Assembly: GCA_026125835.1 (NCBI GenBank)
Contig: JAHCKJ010000021.1
Span: 1 to 15,312 of the forward strand
DNA: 15,312 nt
Source of the DNA: Sphingopyxis sp.
GTDB taxonomy: Bacteria > Pseudomonadota > Alphaproteobacteria > Sphingomonadales > Sphingomonadaceae
Direction: 5' to 3'
Under the pieces are notes generated by a model. That model ran no database searches, was not told where the DNA came from, and saw only the letters and a list, made by a program, of their open reading frames with translations. The stretch's first letter is position 1; each line of letters begins with the position of its first letter. Below are positions 1 through 5,950 of the stretch, one piece after another. The translations under genes were made by a program, and so were the position numbers.

Positions 1-215
1 TCTACAATGTCGAGATCGACGAGGGGCATGCGGTGGTCACGATGACGCTGACGACGCCGCATTGCCCCGTCGCCGAATCGATGCCCGCCGAGGTCGAACT
101 GCGCGTCGGCGCGGTGCCGGGGGTCGGCGATGCCGAAGTCAATCTGGTCTGGGATCCACCCTGGTCGCCCGCGAATATGAGCGACGAAGCGAGGCTTGAG
201 TTGGGAATGCTATGA
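1..215 (+). CDS. sufT: SUF-system DUF59/MIP18-family protein (SufT-like), C-terminal part
   Basis: The reading frame is open from the left edge, so the N-terminus is missing. About 70 codons remain, ending in TGA at 213-215. The fragment holds the conserved Cys region (TPHCPV), then VGAVPGVGDAEVNLVWDPPW and the closing segment MSDEARLELGML. This is the usual C-terminus of the DUF59/MIP18/PaaD-like proteins encoded in alphaproteobacterial suf operons. SufT-type proteins assist maturation of Fe-S proteins in the cytoplasm; the visible Cys is the conserved one thought to matter for that role. sufA follows 196 bp downstream on the same strand, which supports the suf assignment; sufBCDS are expected to the left, outside the window. 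A PaaD-like phenylacetate-pathway protein is the main alternative but does not fit the sufA neighbour. Confidence 0.85.
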   Translation, partial: YNVEIDEGHAVVTMTLTTPHCPVAESMPAEVELRVGAVPGVGDAEVNLVWDPPWSPANMSDEARLELGML

Positions 216-218
216 GAG

Positions 219-400
219 AATCCCTTCTCCCCTTGCGGGAGAAGGATACGAAGCCTTGTCACGAAGTGACTAGGCGCAGTTGGATGAGGGGTCTGCGAGC
301 CGCAGGCTCGCGCGGTCTTCGACCGCAACCCCTCACCCAGCTTCGACTGGGCAGCAAGCTGCCAAGTCTTCACATCCCTCTCCCGCAAGGGGAGAGGGGA
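219..400. repeat. Hairpin-rich palindromic intergenic repeat (REP/MITE-like)
   Basis: This non-coding element fills nearly the whole gap between the SufT-like gene and sufA. It is built from successive inverted repeats: 223-231/237-245 (9-bp stem, 5-nt loop), 253-262/266-275 (one mismatch), an outer pair 285-292/328-335, inner hairpins 295-301/305-311 and 312-317/321-326, then 336-340/347-351, 351-355/358-362, and 376-384/390-398 (9-bp stem). The first and last hairpins are imperfect inverted copies of each other, so the element has terminal inverted repeats like a MITE. Pyrimidine/purine-rich ends of this kind (CCCTCTCCC with GGGAGAGGG) are, from general knowledge, common dispersed repeats in sphingomonad genomes. 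It has no coding capacity of its own. It lies inside a probable operon, so it should be transcribed and fold. Confidence 0.8.
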
Positions 401-405
401 AGGAG
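400..405 (+). promoter_or_regulatory. sufA ribosome binding site abutting the repeat
   Basis: AAGGAG sits 6 nt before the ATG at 412. The last hairpin of the repeat ends at 398, directly before it, and the purine-rich strand of that hairpin (GGGAGAGGG) merges into the site. The hairpin could stack beside the site, or its pyrimidine arm at 376-384 could pair with it. That would affect sufA translation. Confidence 0.7.
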
Positions 406-411
406 TGTGAG

Positions 412-762
412 ATGACGACGCTGAAAACCCGCCCCGCCGCGGTCACGCTGACCCCCAATGCCGAGGCGCGCGTCGCCAAGCTGATGGCCGCTGCGCCCGC
501 AGATGCGATCGGGGTCAAACTGTCGACCCCGCGCCGCGGCTGTTCGGGCCTCGCCTATTCGGTCGATTATGTAACCGAGGAGCAAAAGTTCGACGAGAAG
601 ATCGAAACGCCGGGCGGCATCTTCTACATCGACGGCGCGTCGGTGTTGTACCTGATCGGCAGCACGATGGACTGGGTCGAGGATGATTTCGCCGCCGGTT
701 TCGTCTTCGAAAATCCGAACGCCAAGGGCGCCTGCGGCTGCGGCGAGAGCTTCACCGTTTGA
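412..762 (+). CDS. sufA: SufA/HesB-IscA family iron-sulfur cluster carrier
   Basis: This is a 116-residue A-type carrier that accepts [Fe-S] clusters from the SUF scaffold and passes them to apoproteins in the cytoplasm. The family's three cluster-binding cysteines are all present: Cys44 in RRGCSGLAY, and Cys108 and Cys110 in GACGCGESF near the C-terminus. Length and the SxxxWxxDxFxxGFxFxNPNAKGxCGCGESF layout match the family. The ATG at 412 is chosen over upstream in-frame codons because AAGGAG precedes it by 6 nt and because the upstream frame is repeat sequence. It is probably co-transcribed with the SufT-like gene. ErpA or IscA are alternatives by sequence alone, but the suf context favours SufA. 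Confidence 0.93.
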   Translation: MTTLKTRPAAVTLTPNAEARVAKLMAAAPADAIGVKLSTPRRGCSGLAYSVDYVTEEQKFDEKIETPGGIFYIDGASVLYLIGSTMDWVEDDFAAGFVFENPNAKGACGCGESFTV

Positions 763-764
763 CG

Positions 765-1205
765 ATGACCGTTCGCGATGCGCGGCTTGACGATGTCGGC
801 GCATGGGCGGCAATGCGCGCCCGGTTGTGGCCCGACGCGGATGCCACCGATCTGGCGCTGGAATTGCCGGCGATGCTGGCCGACCCGACCTTGTGGAATT
901 TCATGCTGACCGACGCGGACGACCGGGTGGTCGGTTTCGCCGAAGTGCAGTTGCGGACGATGTTCGACGGTTGCGTCGTGCCGCCCTATCCGCACATCGA
1001 GGGCATCTGGATCGACGCCGGGCATCGCCGAGTCGGCGCCGGACGCCAGCTGCTCGCGGCGATCGAGGAACGCGCGCGTGCCGGCGGCTATACGCAAATC
1101 GGATCGGATGTCGAACTCGACAATCTGGGCAGCCAGGCATGGCACGAAGCCTGCGGGTTCGGCGAAGAGGTGCGCACGATCCTCTACGCGAAATCGCTCG
1201 ACTAA
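765..1205 (+). CDS. GNAT acetyltransferase resembling AAC(6') aminoglycoside 6'-N-acetyltransferases
   Basis: This 146-residue single-domain GNAT has the acetyl-CoA pyrophosphate-binding motif A at about 87-93 (HRRVGAG). Several segments recall the AAC(6')-I family: an N-terminal W..MR..LWP block (14-23), a GC-x-x-P-x-x-x-EG block at about 69-80 (DGCVVPP, HIEGIWI), and a late IGSDVELDN-x-x-S-x-x-x-H-x-x-x-GF segment (112-132). Those enzymes acetylate the 6'-amino group of aminoglycosides. Whether this protein does so or uses another amine cannot be told from sequence. The ATG at 765 lies 2 nt after the sufA stop; a TTG at 759 overlapping that stop is also possible. Either way translation is probably coupled to sufA. 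The 3' end overlaps the convergent extensin-like gene by 4 bp (CTAA). Confidence 0.78.
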   Translation: MTVRDARLDDVGAWAAMRARLWPDADATDLALELPAMLADPTLWNFMLTDADDRVVGFAEVQLRTMFDGCVVPPYPHIEGIWIDAGHRRVGAGRQLLAAIEERARAGGYTQIGSDVELDNLGSQAWHEACGFGEEVRTILYAKSLD

Positions 1206-1918
1206 CGGCAGACGGTCCAGCCCGCGGTGCGTTCTGCCATGTCGAAGTGGAAATGGTCGGCGTGGGGCTGATTATAGTCGGGTGACAAGACGGTGCTGAA
1301 CAGCCCGCACGACCCGTCGCGCACCGCGCGCAGAAACTCGCGGCGCACGTCGGCGTCGTCCCAGTCGTTGATCAGCGAGATGCGCGTTCCATCGGCCAGC
1401 ACGAAGGCTGAGATGTCGATCGCATTGGCGGTGGAATGCTGGCTCGGCGCCTGGCCACCGCGGACGCTTCGACAATTGTAACTGCCCAGATTCTCGAGCG
1501 CGACGACGCGTTGTCCAAAATGCTTCAGCGCCAGCGGCTGCACGACGTCTCGGTTCCACAGCGCCATCGCGACGGTCACTGCGCAACCGGGCGCGGCATT
1601 GGCCGGGCGCATCGTCGGGACGAATCGGTTGCCCGTGAGCACCATGCGCTGGCTGGCGCGGCAGGTGCCGGTGCCGACCGCTGGCCGACGTTCATATCCG
1701 GCGCCCGCGCGGTCGAGAGCCGCAAAACATGCGGCATCGTCACCCACTAACCCGACGAGCTTGCGGTGCGTCGCCCAGCCTTGCGGGTGCGCGAGCTCGA
1801 AGCGCGCGGTCGGGATATGTTCGGGATGGTCGCGCACCCATTGCATGCCGCGGATCGCAACGAGCGCGAGCACGACCGCGATGCCGAACCAGATCAGATA
1901 AGGACGTGCGCTTTTCAC
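1202..1918 (-). CDS. Extensin-like C-terminal family envelope protein (M15-peptidase-like motif)
   Basis: This 238-residue protein has an N-terminal membrane anchor or signal (about 7-23) and an extensin-like C-terminal domain. The C-terminal half carries QHSTANAIDIS (His161, Asp168) and PHADHFHFD (His219, His222, His224). That spacing resembles the HxxxxxxD...HxH zinc ligands of M15/VanY-type peptidoglycan peptidases, so a cell-wall hydrolytic role is inferred, not shown. Six cysteines (64, 86, 112, 149, 204, 237) suit an exported, disulfide-bonded protein. The start is GTG at 1918, preceded by GGAATCGG. It lies 37 bp downstream of the P450 gene on the same strand and may be co-transcribed. 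Its TAG stop overlaps the TAA of the convergent acetyltransferase. Confidence 0.82.
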   Translation of the reverse strand: MKSARPYLIWFGIAVVLALVAIRGMQWVRDHPEHIPTARFELAHPQGWATHRKLVGLVGDDAACFAALDRAGAGYERRPAVGTGTCRASQRMVLTGNRFVPTMRPANAAPGCAVTVAMALWNRDVVQPLALKHFGQRVVALENLGSYNCRSVRGGQAPSQHSTANAIDISAFVLADGTRISLINDWDDADVRREFLRAVRDGSCGLFSTVLSPDYNQPHADHFHFDMAERTAGWTVCR

Positions 1919-1940
1919 CCGATTCCAATGGGGTACGCGA

Positions 1941-1964
1941 CCGCTCTGTGCAAGCTCAGAGCGG
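1941..1964 (-). other. Stem-loop at the P450 / extensin-like junction
   Basis: A perfect 8-bp stem (1941-1948 with 1957-1964, 8-nt loop) covers the P450 stop codon and ends 22 bp before the extensin-like start. No T-run follows on the minus strand, so it is not a classical intrinsic terminator. It could be an attenuator or an mRNA-processing/stability stem between the two genes. Confidence 0.4.
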
Positions 1965-3347
1965 CGCGAACGTCACCATCAGTCCGTCTTTGGGCCGCGG
2001 GATCGGCAGCACCTGCCATTTCGGCTCGTAACCCGGCGCGACGACAATGCGGTGCGTCGTGATGACGTGATGGAAAAAGATCTTCGCCTGCATATACGCA
2101 AAATGCAGTCCCAGGCACATATGCGCACCGCCGCCGAACGGCACCCACGCATATTTGTGCCGCTCGCGCGCGACCTCGGGCGAAAAGCGCATCGGGTCGA
2201 ATTTTTCGGGCTCGGGCCAATGTTCGGGCATCATGTGGGTGAACGCCGGGCTGACCCCGACCGACGTGCCGGCGGGAATGCGGTAGCCGCCATATTCGAA
2301 ATCCTTGAGCGCGCGGCGCGGAAAGCTCGGCACCGGCGGCACAAGCCGCAGCGCTTCCTTGAACGCCCATTCGGTCAGTTCCAGCTCGCCCAGGCTGTTG
2401 TGCCCGACGCCCTCGCCCGCCGGCGACACCGCCAGCATTTCTTCGCGCAGCCGGTCCTGCCATTCGGGATGCTTGGCGAGCATCCACACCAGCGACGTGA
2501 TCGAGCTGGTGATCGTGTCATGCGCCGCCATCATCAGGAAATTCATGTGGTCGACGATCGCATCGGCGCTCAGATATTCGCCATTGTCATCGCGAGCGCG
2601 GCAAATCTGGCTGAAAATATCCTCGCCCGCCCCCTCGCGCCGCTCGGGCACCATGCGGCCGAAATAGTCGACCAGATAGGCGCGCCCTTTCGCGCCGCGG
2701 CCCATGGCGGTGAACGGCATCGGCACCCGAACGACGCCGATCGACGCCTGCACCATGTCGACGAAAGCCTTGTTCACCTTGTCGGCTTCCGGCCCCCATG
2801 GAATTCCAAGAAAGCTGGTCGCGGCAAGGTCGAGCGTCAATTCCTTGATCGCCGGGTAGAATTTGAACCGCTTGCCGCTCCACGCCGCGACGCGGTCGCG
2901 GATCCCCTCGTTGAGCGATTCGGCGTAGTGCCGCATCGGTTCGGGTTTGAAGGCGACCGACAATATCTTGCGATCGGCACGATGCTTTTCAAAGTCCATC
3001 AGCATCAGCCCGCGCGGGAACAGCAGGTTGAGCACCGGTCCCCAGCCCTGTTCGGACGAGAATATCTTTTCGCGGTCGAACATCACCAATTCGTTCGCTT
3101 CGGGTCCGTGCAGCGCGACGCTGCGGCCGCCGAAGCTGTTGTTGCGGTAAACCCGGCCATATTTGGCAACCATCCGCGTCGTGAAGGCGCGATAGTCGCC
3201 CAGCTGTTCGAGCGTGTTGCCGATCACCGGCAGCCCGTCCTCGCCGGGAATATGGTCGAGAAGATGATCGGGATTGCGCGGCAGCCAATGCTGCGTTTCC
3301 GGGCCGAAACGGGCTTCGGACCATTCGATCTTGGTGGGCGCGTTCAT
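1956..3347 (-). CDS. Cytochrome P450
   Basis: This 463-residue soluble bacterial P450, a haem-thiolate monooxygenase, has all family landmarks: I-helix oxygen-activation segment AAHDTITS (274-281), ExxR at 331-334 (EALR) and the haem loop FGGGAHMCLG (404-413), with Cys411 as the iron ligand. The I-helix has Ile where many P450s have a second Thr (HDTI rather than HDTT). No membrane anchor is seen. The ATG at 3347 is supported by TGAGGA 7 nt upstream. No ferredoxin or ferredoxin reductase is encoded nearby, so the redox partner must lie elsewhere. The substrate is unknown; hydroxylation of a lipid, terpenoid or xenobiotic is plausible. The extensin-like gene follows. A divergent control region lies upstream. 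Confidence 0.93.
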   Translation of the reverse strand: MNAPTKIEWSEARFGPETQHWLPRNPDHLLDHIPGEDGLPVIGNTLEQLGDYRAFTTRMVAKYGRVYRNNSFGGRSVALHGPEANELVMFDREKIFSSEQGWGPVLNLLFPRGLMLMDFEKHRADRKILSVAFKPEPMRHYAESLNEGIRDRVAAWSGKRFKFYPAIKELTLDLAATSFLGIPWGPEADKVNKAFVDMVQASIGVVRVPMPFTAMGRGAKGRAYLVDYFGRMVPERREGAGEDIFSQICRARDDNGEYLSADAIVDHMNFLMMAAHDTITSSITSLVWMLAKHPEWQDRLREEMLAVSPAGEGVGHNSLGELELTEWAFKEALRLVPPVPSFPRRALKDFEYGGYRIPAGTSVGVSPAFTHMMPEHWPEPEKFDPMRFSPEVARERHKYAWVPFGGGAHMCLGLHFAYMQAKIFFHHVITTHRIVVAPGYEPKWQVLPIPRPKDGLMVTFAPL

Positions 3348-3377
3348 CGGTTCATCCTCACTCGCTCGACTGCCAGC

Positions 3378-3400
3378 GTCAGACCTAACTCACTACTGAC
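3378..3400. promoter_or_regulatory. Possible operator dyad upstream of the P450 gene
   Basis: GTCAG (3378-3382) and CTGAC (3396-3400) form a 5-bp inverted repeat spaced by 13 bp, within the 170-bp divergent gap 3348-3517. On the minus strand it falls 3' of TTGCAA (3405-3410), a weak -35 candidate, so a bound protein could block P450 transcription. The half-sites are short and the centre is not symmetric, so this is tentative. The rest of the gap shows no strong promoter toward the lipoprotein gene; a small hairpin CTTGC-A-GCAAG lies before its ribosome binding site. Confidence 0.3.
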
Positions 3401-3517
3401 ACTGTTGCAAGTAATGCCGGGAGCGACGCGCGCCACCATTCACCGCAAATTCAACTCGACTCGTACAGCCTTGCAGCAAGATCCCCGATCCCGCGGGTCC
3501 GAAAAAGGAATGGCGTC

Positions 3518-4558
3518 ATGCCGGTAAAAATCAAAGGTCCGCTGTCGGTCACATTGGGCGCGCTGGCCACGACCACGCTTGGCGGCTGCTATTACGGCGA
3601 TGTCTATGGCGCGGGCTATGCGTCCGGCGGCGACTGCGCGGCGCGGTACGGCAGCAGCTATTACGACTATGACGGCTACGCTTATGACGACGGCTATGGC
3701 TATGACTGCTACGATGCGTCCGATTATGGCGGCGGCTTCGTCAATATCGGGTTCGGCGGCGGCTGGTACGACAAATATTATTATCCCGGCTACGGACTCT
3801 GGATGTTCGACCGCTATCGCAACCGTTACCCGCTGCGCGATCATTATCTGAACTATTGGGGCGGACGGCGCGCCTGGTGGAAACATCATGGCGGTCGCGG
3901 CTATGGCCAGCCGGGACGCCCCGGCGGCTGGACGCGCAGCGACCGCGACGGCCGCCCGGGCGATGACCGTCCGGGGCGCCCCGGTGGATGGCAGCGCGGC
4001 GATCGCGACAATGACGGCCCGCGTGGCAGCCGTCCGGGACGTGTCGATAATGCGCCGCCCGCCGCCACCCTTCCGGCTCGGCCCGATCGCGGACCGGACC
4101 GATGGCAACGCGGCGACGGCGACAATGACCGGGGCCGCGGCGCATGGCGCGGCGGCAGGCCGGGCGGCAGCACCGAGGCCGCCCCGCCGGCGGTGGCCAA
4201 TCCACCCCGCCCCGACCGCGAACGCTGTCGTCCGCAGCCCGGCCCGCAGGACGGCAGCGCGGTTTCCCGGTCGCGACCTGTTCGCGCGGTACCCACGGCT
4301 GACGAGCGGGGCGCCATGCCCCGACCGGTGCCGCGCACGGGCAGCGAGATGCGGCGCCAAGCCCCGGACGCCACCAGCGCCCCCGTGGCACGGCCGGAGC
4401 GCGCGCCCGCGTTCGAGCGACCGACGACGACCGTTCGCCAGCCCGCACCACCCCCGCAACGCACTTTCGAGGCGCCCGTCACCGTTCCCGAGGGACGCCC
4501 TTCGCGCAGCGACGGCCTGTTCCGCGGAAGCCGCGACGAAAACGCCCATCCGGACTGA
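3518..4558 (+). CDS. Tyr/Gly-rich, then Arg/Pro/Gly-rich low-complexity putative lipoprotein
   Basis: This 346-residue protein starts with a signal sequence ending in a lipobox-like LGGC (Cys24), suggesting export and lipidation. Residues 25-116 are extremely rich in Tyr, Gly and Asp (about 23 Tyr). They are followed by a more conserved-looking block with YPGYGLWMFDRYRNRYP, LNYWGGRR and WWKHH (89-124). Residues 130-215 carry degenerate repeats built on GRPGGWxRxDRD (134-145, 154-165), with a related DRWQRGDGDND at 194-204. The remainder is Pro/Arg-rich and looks disordered. AAGGA at 3505-3509 supports the ATG at 3518. No enzymatic domain is visible and the function is unknown; an envelope-surface or matrix-type structural role is a guess. 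The opposite strand is also open over this span because of G+C bias, but the lipobox, ribosome binding site and domain order favour this strand. Confidence 0.75.
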   Translation: MPVKIKGPLSVTLGALATTTLGGCYYGDVYGAGYASGGDCAARYGSSYYDYDGYAYDDGYGYDCYDASDYGGGFVNIGFGGGWYDKYYYPGYGLWMFDRYRNRYPLRDHYLNYWGGRRAWWKHHGGRGYGQPGRPGGWTRSDRDGRPGDDRPGRPGGWQRGDRDNDGPRGSRPGRVDNAPPAATLPARPDRGPDRWQRGDGDNDRGRGAWRGGRPGGSTEAAPPAVANPPRPDRERCRPQPGPQDGSAVSRSRPVRAVPTADERGAMPRPVPRTGSEMRRQAPDATSAPVARPERAPAFERPTTTVRQPAPPPQRTFEAPVTVPEGRPSRSDGLFRGSRDENAHPD

Positions 4559-4563
4559 TCGAA

Positions 4564-4590
4564 ACCACCGCGCCGGTTTTGCGCGGTGGT
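4564..4590. terminator. Hairpin between convergent genes
   Basis: A perfect 10-bp stem (4564-4573 with 4581-4590) with a 7-nt loop lies in the 42-bp gap between the lipoprotein stop (4558) and the symporter stop (4601). Read on the minus strand it is followed by TTTCG, a short T-run, so it most resembles a terminator for the symporter; on the plus strand no T-run follows. It may act in both directions. Confidence 0.65.
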
Positions 4591-4600
4591 CCGGGCGCCC

Positions 4601-5836
4601 CTACACGTCGTCCGCCGAAACCAGTTCCTCGACGTTGAGTTCGCCCGTCATCGATGCGACGGTCACCGCGACGGCGGCATCGCCGGTGACGTTGGTGGTC
4701 GTTCGCATCATGTCCATGATCCGGTCGACGCCGGCGACGAACGCGATCGTTTCCAGCGGCACGCCCACGCTCCCGAAAACCAGCGCCATCATGATGAGTC
4801 CGGCACCGGGAATACCGGCCGCACCGATCGCGCCGAGCGTCGCGGTGACCGAGATCATGATATAGTCGCCCCAGCTGAGATCGACGCCGAAAATCTGCGC
4901 GCCGAACAGCGTCGCGAGGCCGAGATACATGGCGGTGCCATTCATGTTGATCGTCGCCCCAAGCGAAACGACAAAGCTCGACACGCTGGGCGAAACGCCC
5001 AGGTTACGCTGGGTGCAGCGCAGCGTTACCGGCAAGGTCGCGTTCGACGAGGCGGTCGAATAGCTCACCGCCATCGCGTCGATCATCCCGCGATAGAAAC
5101 CGACCACCGGCACCTTGGCCAGAAAGCGGATCATCGCCGAATACATCACCAGAATGATGAGCAGGCAGCCGACATAGTTGAGCGCCACCAGCTTCGCGAG
5201 CGACTGGAGCGCATCGAGTCCGAGCACCCCGGCAACCCACGCCATCAGGGCGAACACGCCGAACGGCGTCAGCTCCATGACGATCATCGTCACCTTTTGC
5301 ATGATGACGGCGCCGCTATCGAAAATTTTCGCGACCGGAGCTCCCTCGTCCTTCGCCATCAGGATGCCGATCCCGACCAGCAGCGCGAATACGATCAACG
5401 GCAGCACCTGGACATCGGCCATGACCTGCACCGGGCTTTCGGGCACGATCGACAGGATCATGTCGGTCCAGCTGGTGGCGTTGGGTTCTGGAACCGCGCC
5501 GCGCTGGATCGCGCTGGTATCGACACCGATGCCCGGCCGGGCAAAGCTTCCCAGCATCAGCCCCAGCCATACCGCAATCTGTCCCGATATGACGAACAAC
5601 AACATGGCGCGCCCGCCGACCTTGCCCAGTTTGCGCAGGTCGCCGATTGCCGCGACCCCGGACACGAGCGAGAAAAAGATCAGCGGGACGACGAGCATCT
5701 TCACCGCCTTGATGAAGAAGTCGCCGATCCATTTGATGCTGGCGGCGTCCGGCCCCCATGCAAATCCCGTGATGACCCCGAGAATCAGCGCTGCGATGAC
5801 ACGCTGCCACAACGGAATCCGGAACCACCACCCCAT
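4601..5836 (-). CDS. Dicarboxylate/amino acid:cation symporter (DAACS, GltP/DctA type)
   Basis: This 411-residue inner-membrane secondary transporter belongs to the glutamate-transporter-homologue family and imports acidic substrates with Na+ or H+. Family motifs are intact: the HP1 serine-rich loop STASSNATLP (260-269), SLGATINMNGTA in TM7 (291-302), HP2 AAGIPGAG (339-346) and the TM8 signature DMMRTTTNVTGD (375-386). In TM8, Asp375, Arg378, Thr379, Asn382 and Asp386 align with GltPh Asp394, Arg397, Thr398, Asn401 and Asp405. The Arg indicates a side-chain carboxylate on the substrate (glutamate, aspartate or C4-dicarboxylate). The ATG at 5836 is preceded by AGGGAAAGGG. It lies 114 bp after the SLC13-type gene on the same strand, so it may be the last gene of that operon or have its own promoter. 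Glutamate versus C4-dicarboxylate preference cannot be settled here. Confidence 0.92.
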   Translation of the reverse strand: MGWWFRIPLWQRVIAALILGVITGFAWGPDAASIKWIGDFFIKAVKMLVVPLIFFSLVSGVAAIGDLRKLGKVGGRAMLLFVISGQIAVWLGLMLGSFARPGIGVDTSAIQRGAVPEPNATSWTDMILSIVPESPVQVMADVQVLPLIVFALLVGIGILMAKDEGAPVAKIFDSGAVIMQKVTMIVMELTPFGVFALMAWVAGVLGLDALQSLAKLVALNYVGCLLIILVMYSAMIRFLAKVPVVGFYRGMIDAMAVSYSTASSNATLPVTLRCTQRNLGVSPSVSSFVVSLGATINMNGTAMYLGLATLFGAQIFGVDLSWGDYIMISVTATLGAIGAAGIPGAGLIMMALVFGSVGVPLETIAFVAGVDRIMDMMRTTTNVTGDAAVAVTVASMTGELNVEELVSADDV

Positions 5837-5858
5837 ATATTACCCTTTCCCTTGGTCC

Positions 5859-5881
5859 GGCGCCGCCCGTTTCGCGGCGTC
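5859..5881. other. Stem-loop in the gap upstream of the symporter
   Basis: Within the 114-bp gap 5837-5950 an 8-bp stem (5859-5866 with 5874-5881, one G-T pair) encloses a 7-nt loop. On the minus strand a TTTTT run lies before, not after, the stem, so it does not read as a terminator of the upstream permease gene. It would lie in the symporter leader. No other clear signal was seen in this gap apart from the symporter ribosome binding site. Confidence 0.35.
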
Positions 5882-5950
5882 CGAAAAACTATCCTTCACC
5901 AATTGCGCGGCGACGTCCACCCCGTCCATGTCCGGCCGCGCGCGCGCCGA

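Noticed and set aside
219..400. A CRISPR array or a tRNA-like gene in the repeat region.
   Set aside because: The units are different hairpins, not equal direct repeats with spacers, and no cloverleaf or CCA-type end is apparent.
2052..3527. A 491-codon open frame on the plus strand.
   Set aside because: It is antisense to the P450 gene, whose haem loop, ExxR and I-helix are all in frame on the minus strand.
3440..4549. A 369-codon minus-strand frame opposite the Tyr/Gly-rich gene.
   Set aside because: It is an Ala/Val/Ile/Arg low-complexity translation expected from the complement of Gly/Tyr/Asp/Arg codons. It lacks a ribosome binding site, and the plus strand has a lipobox and AAGGA.
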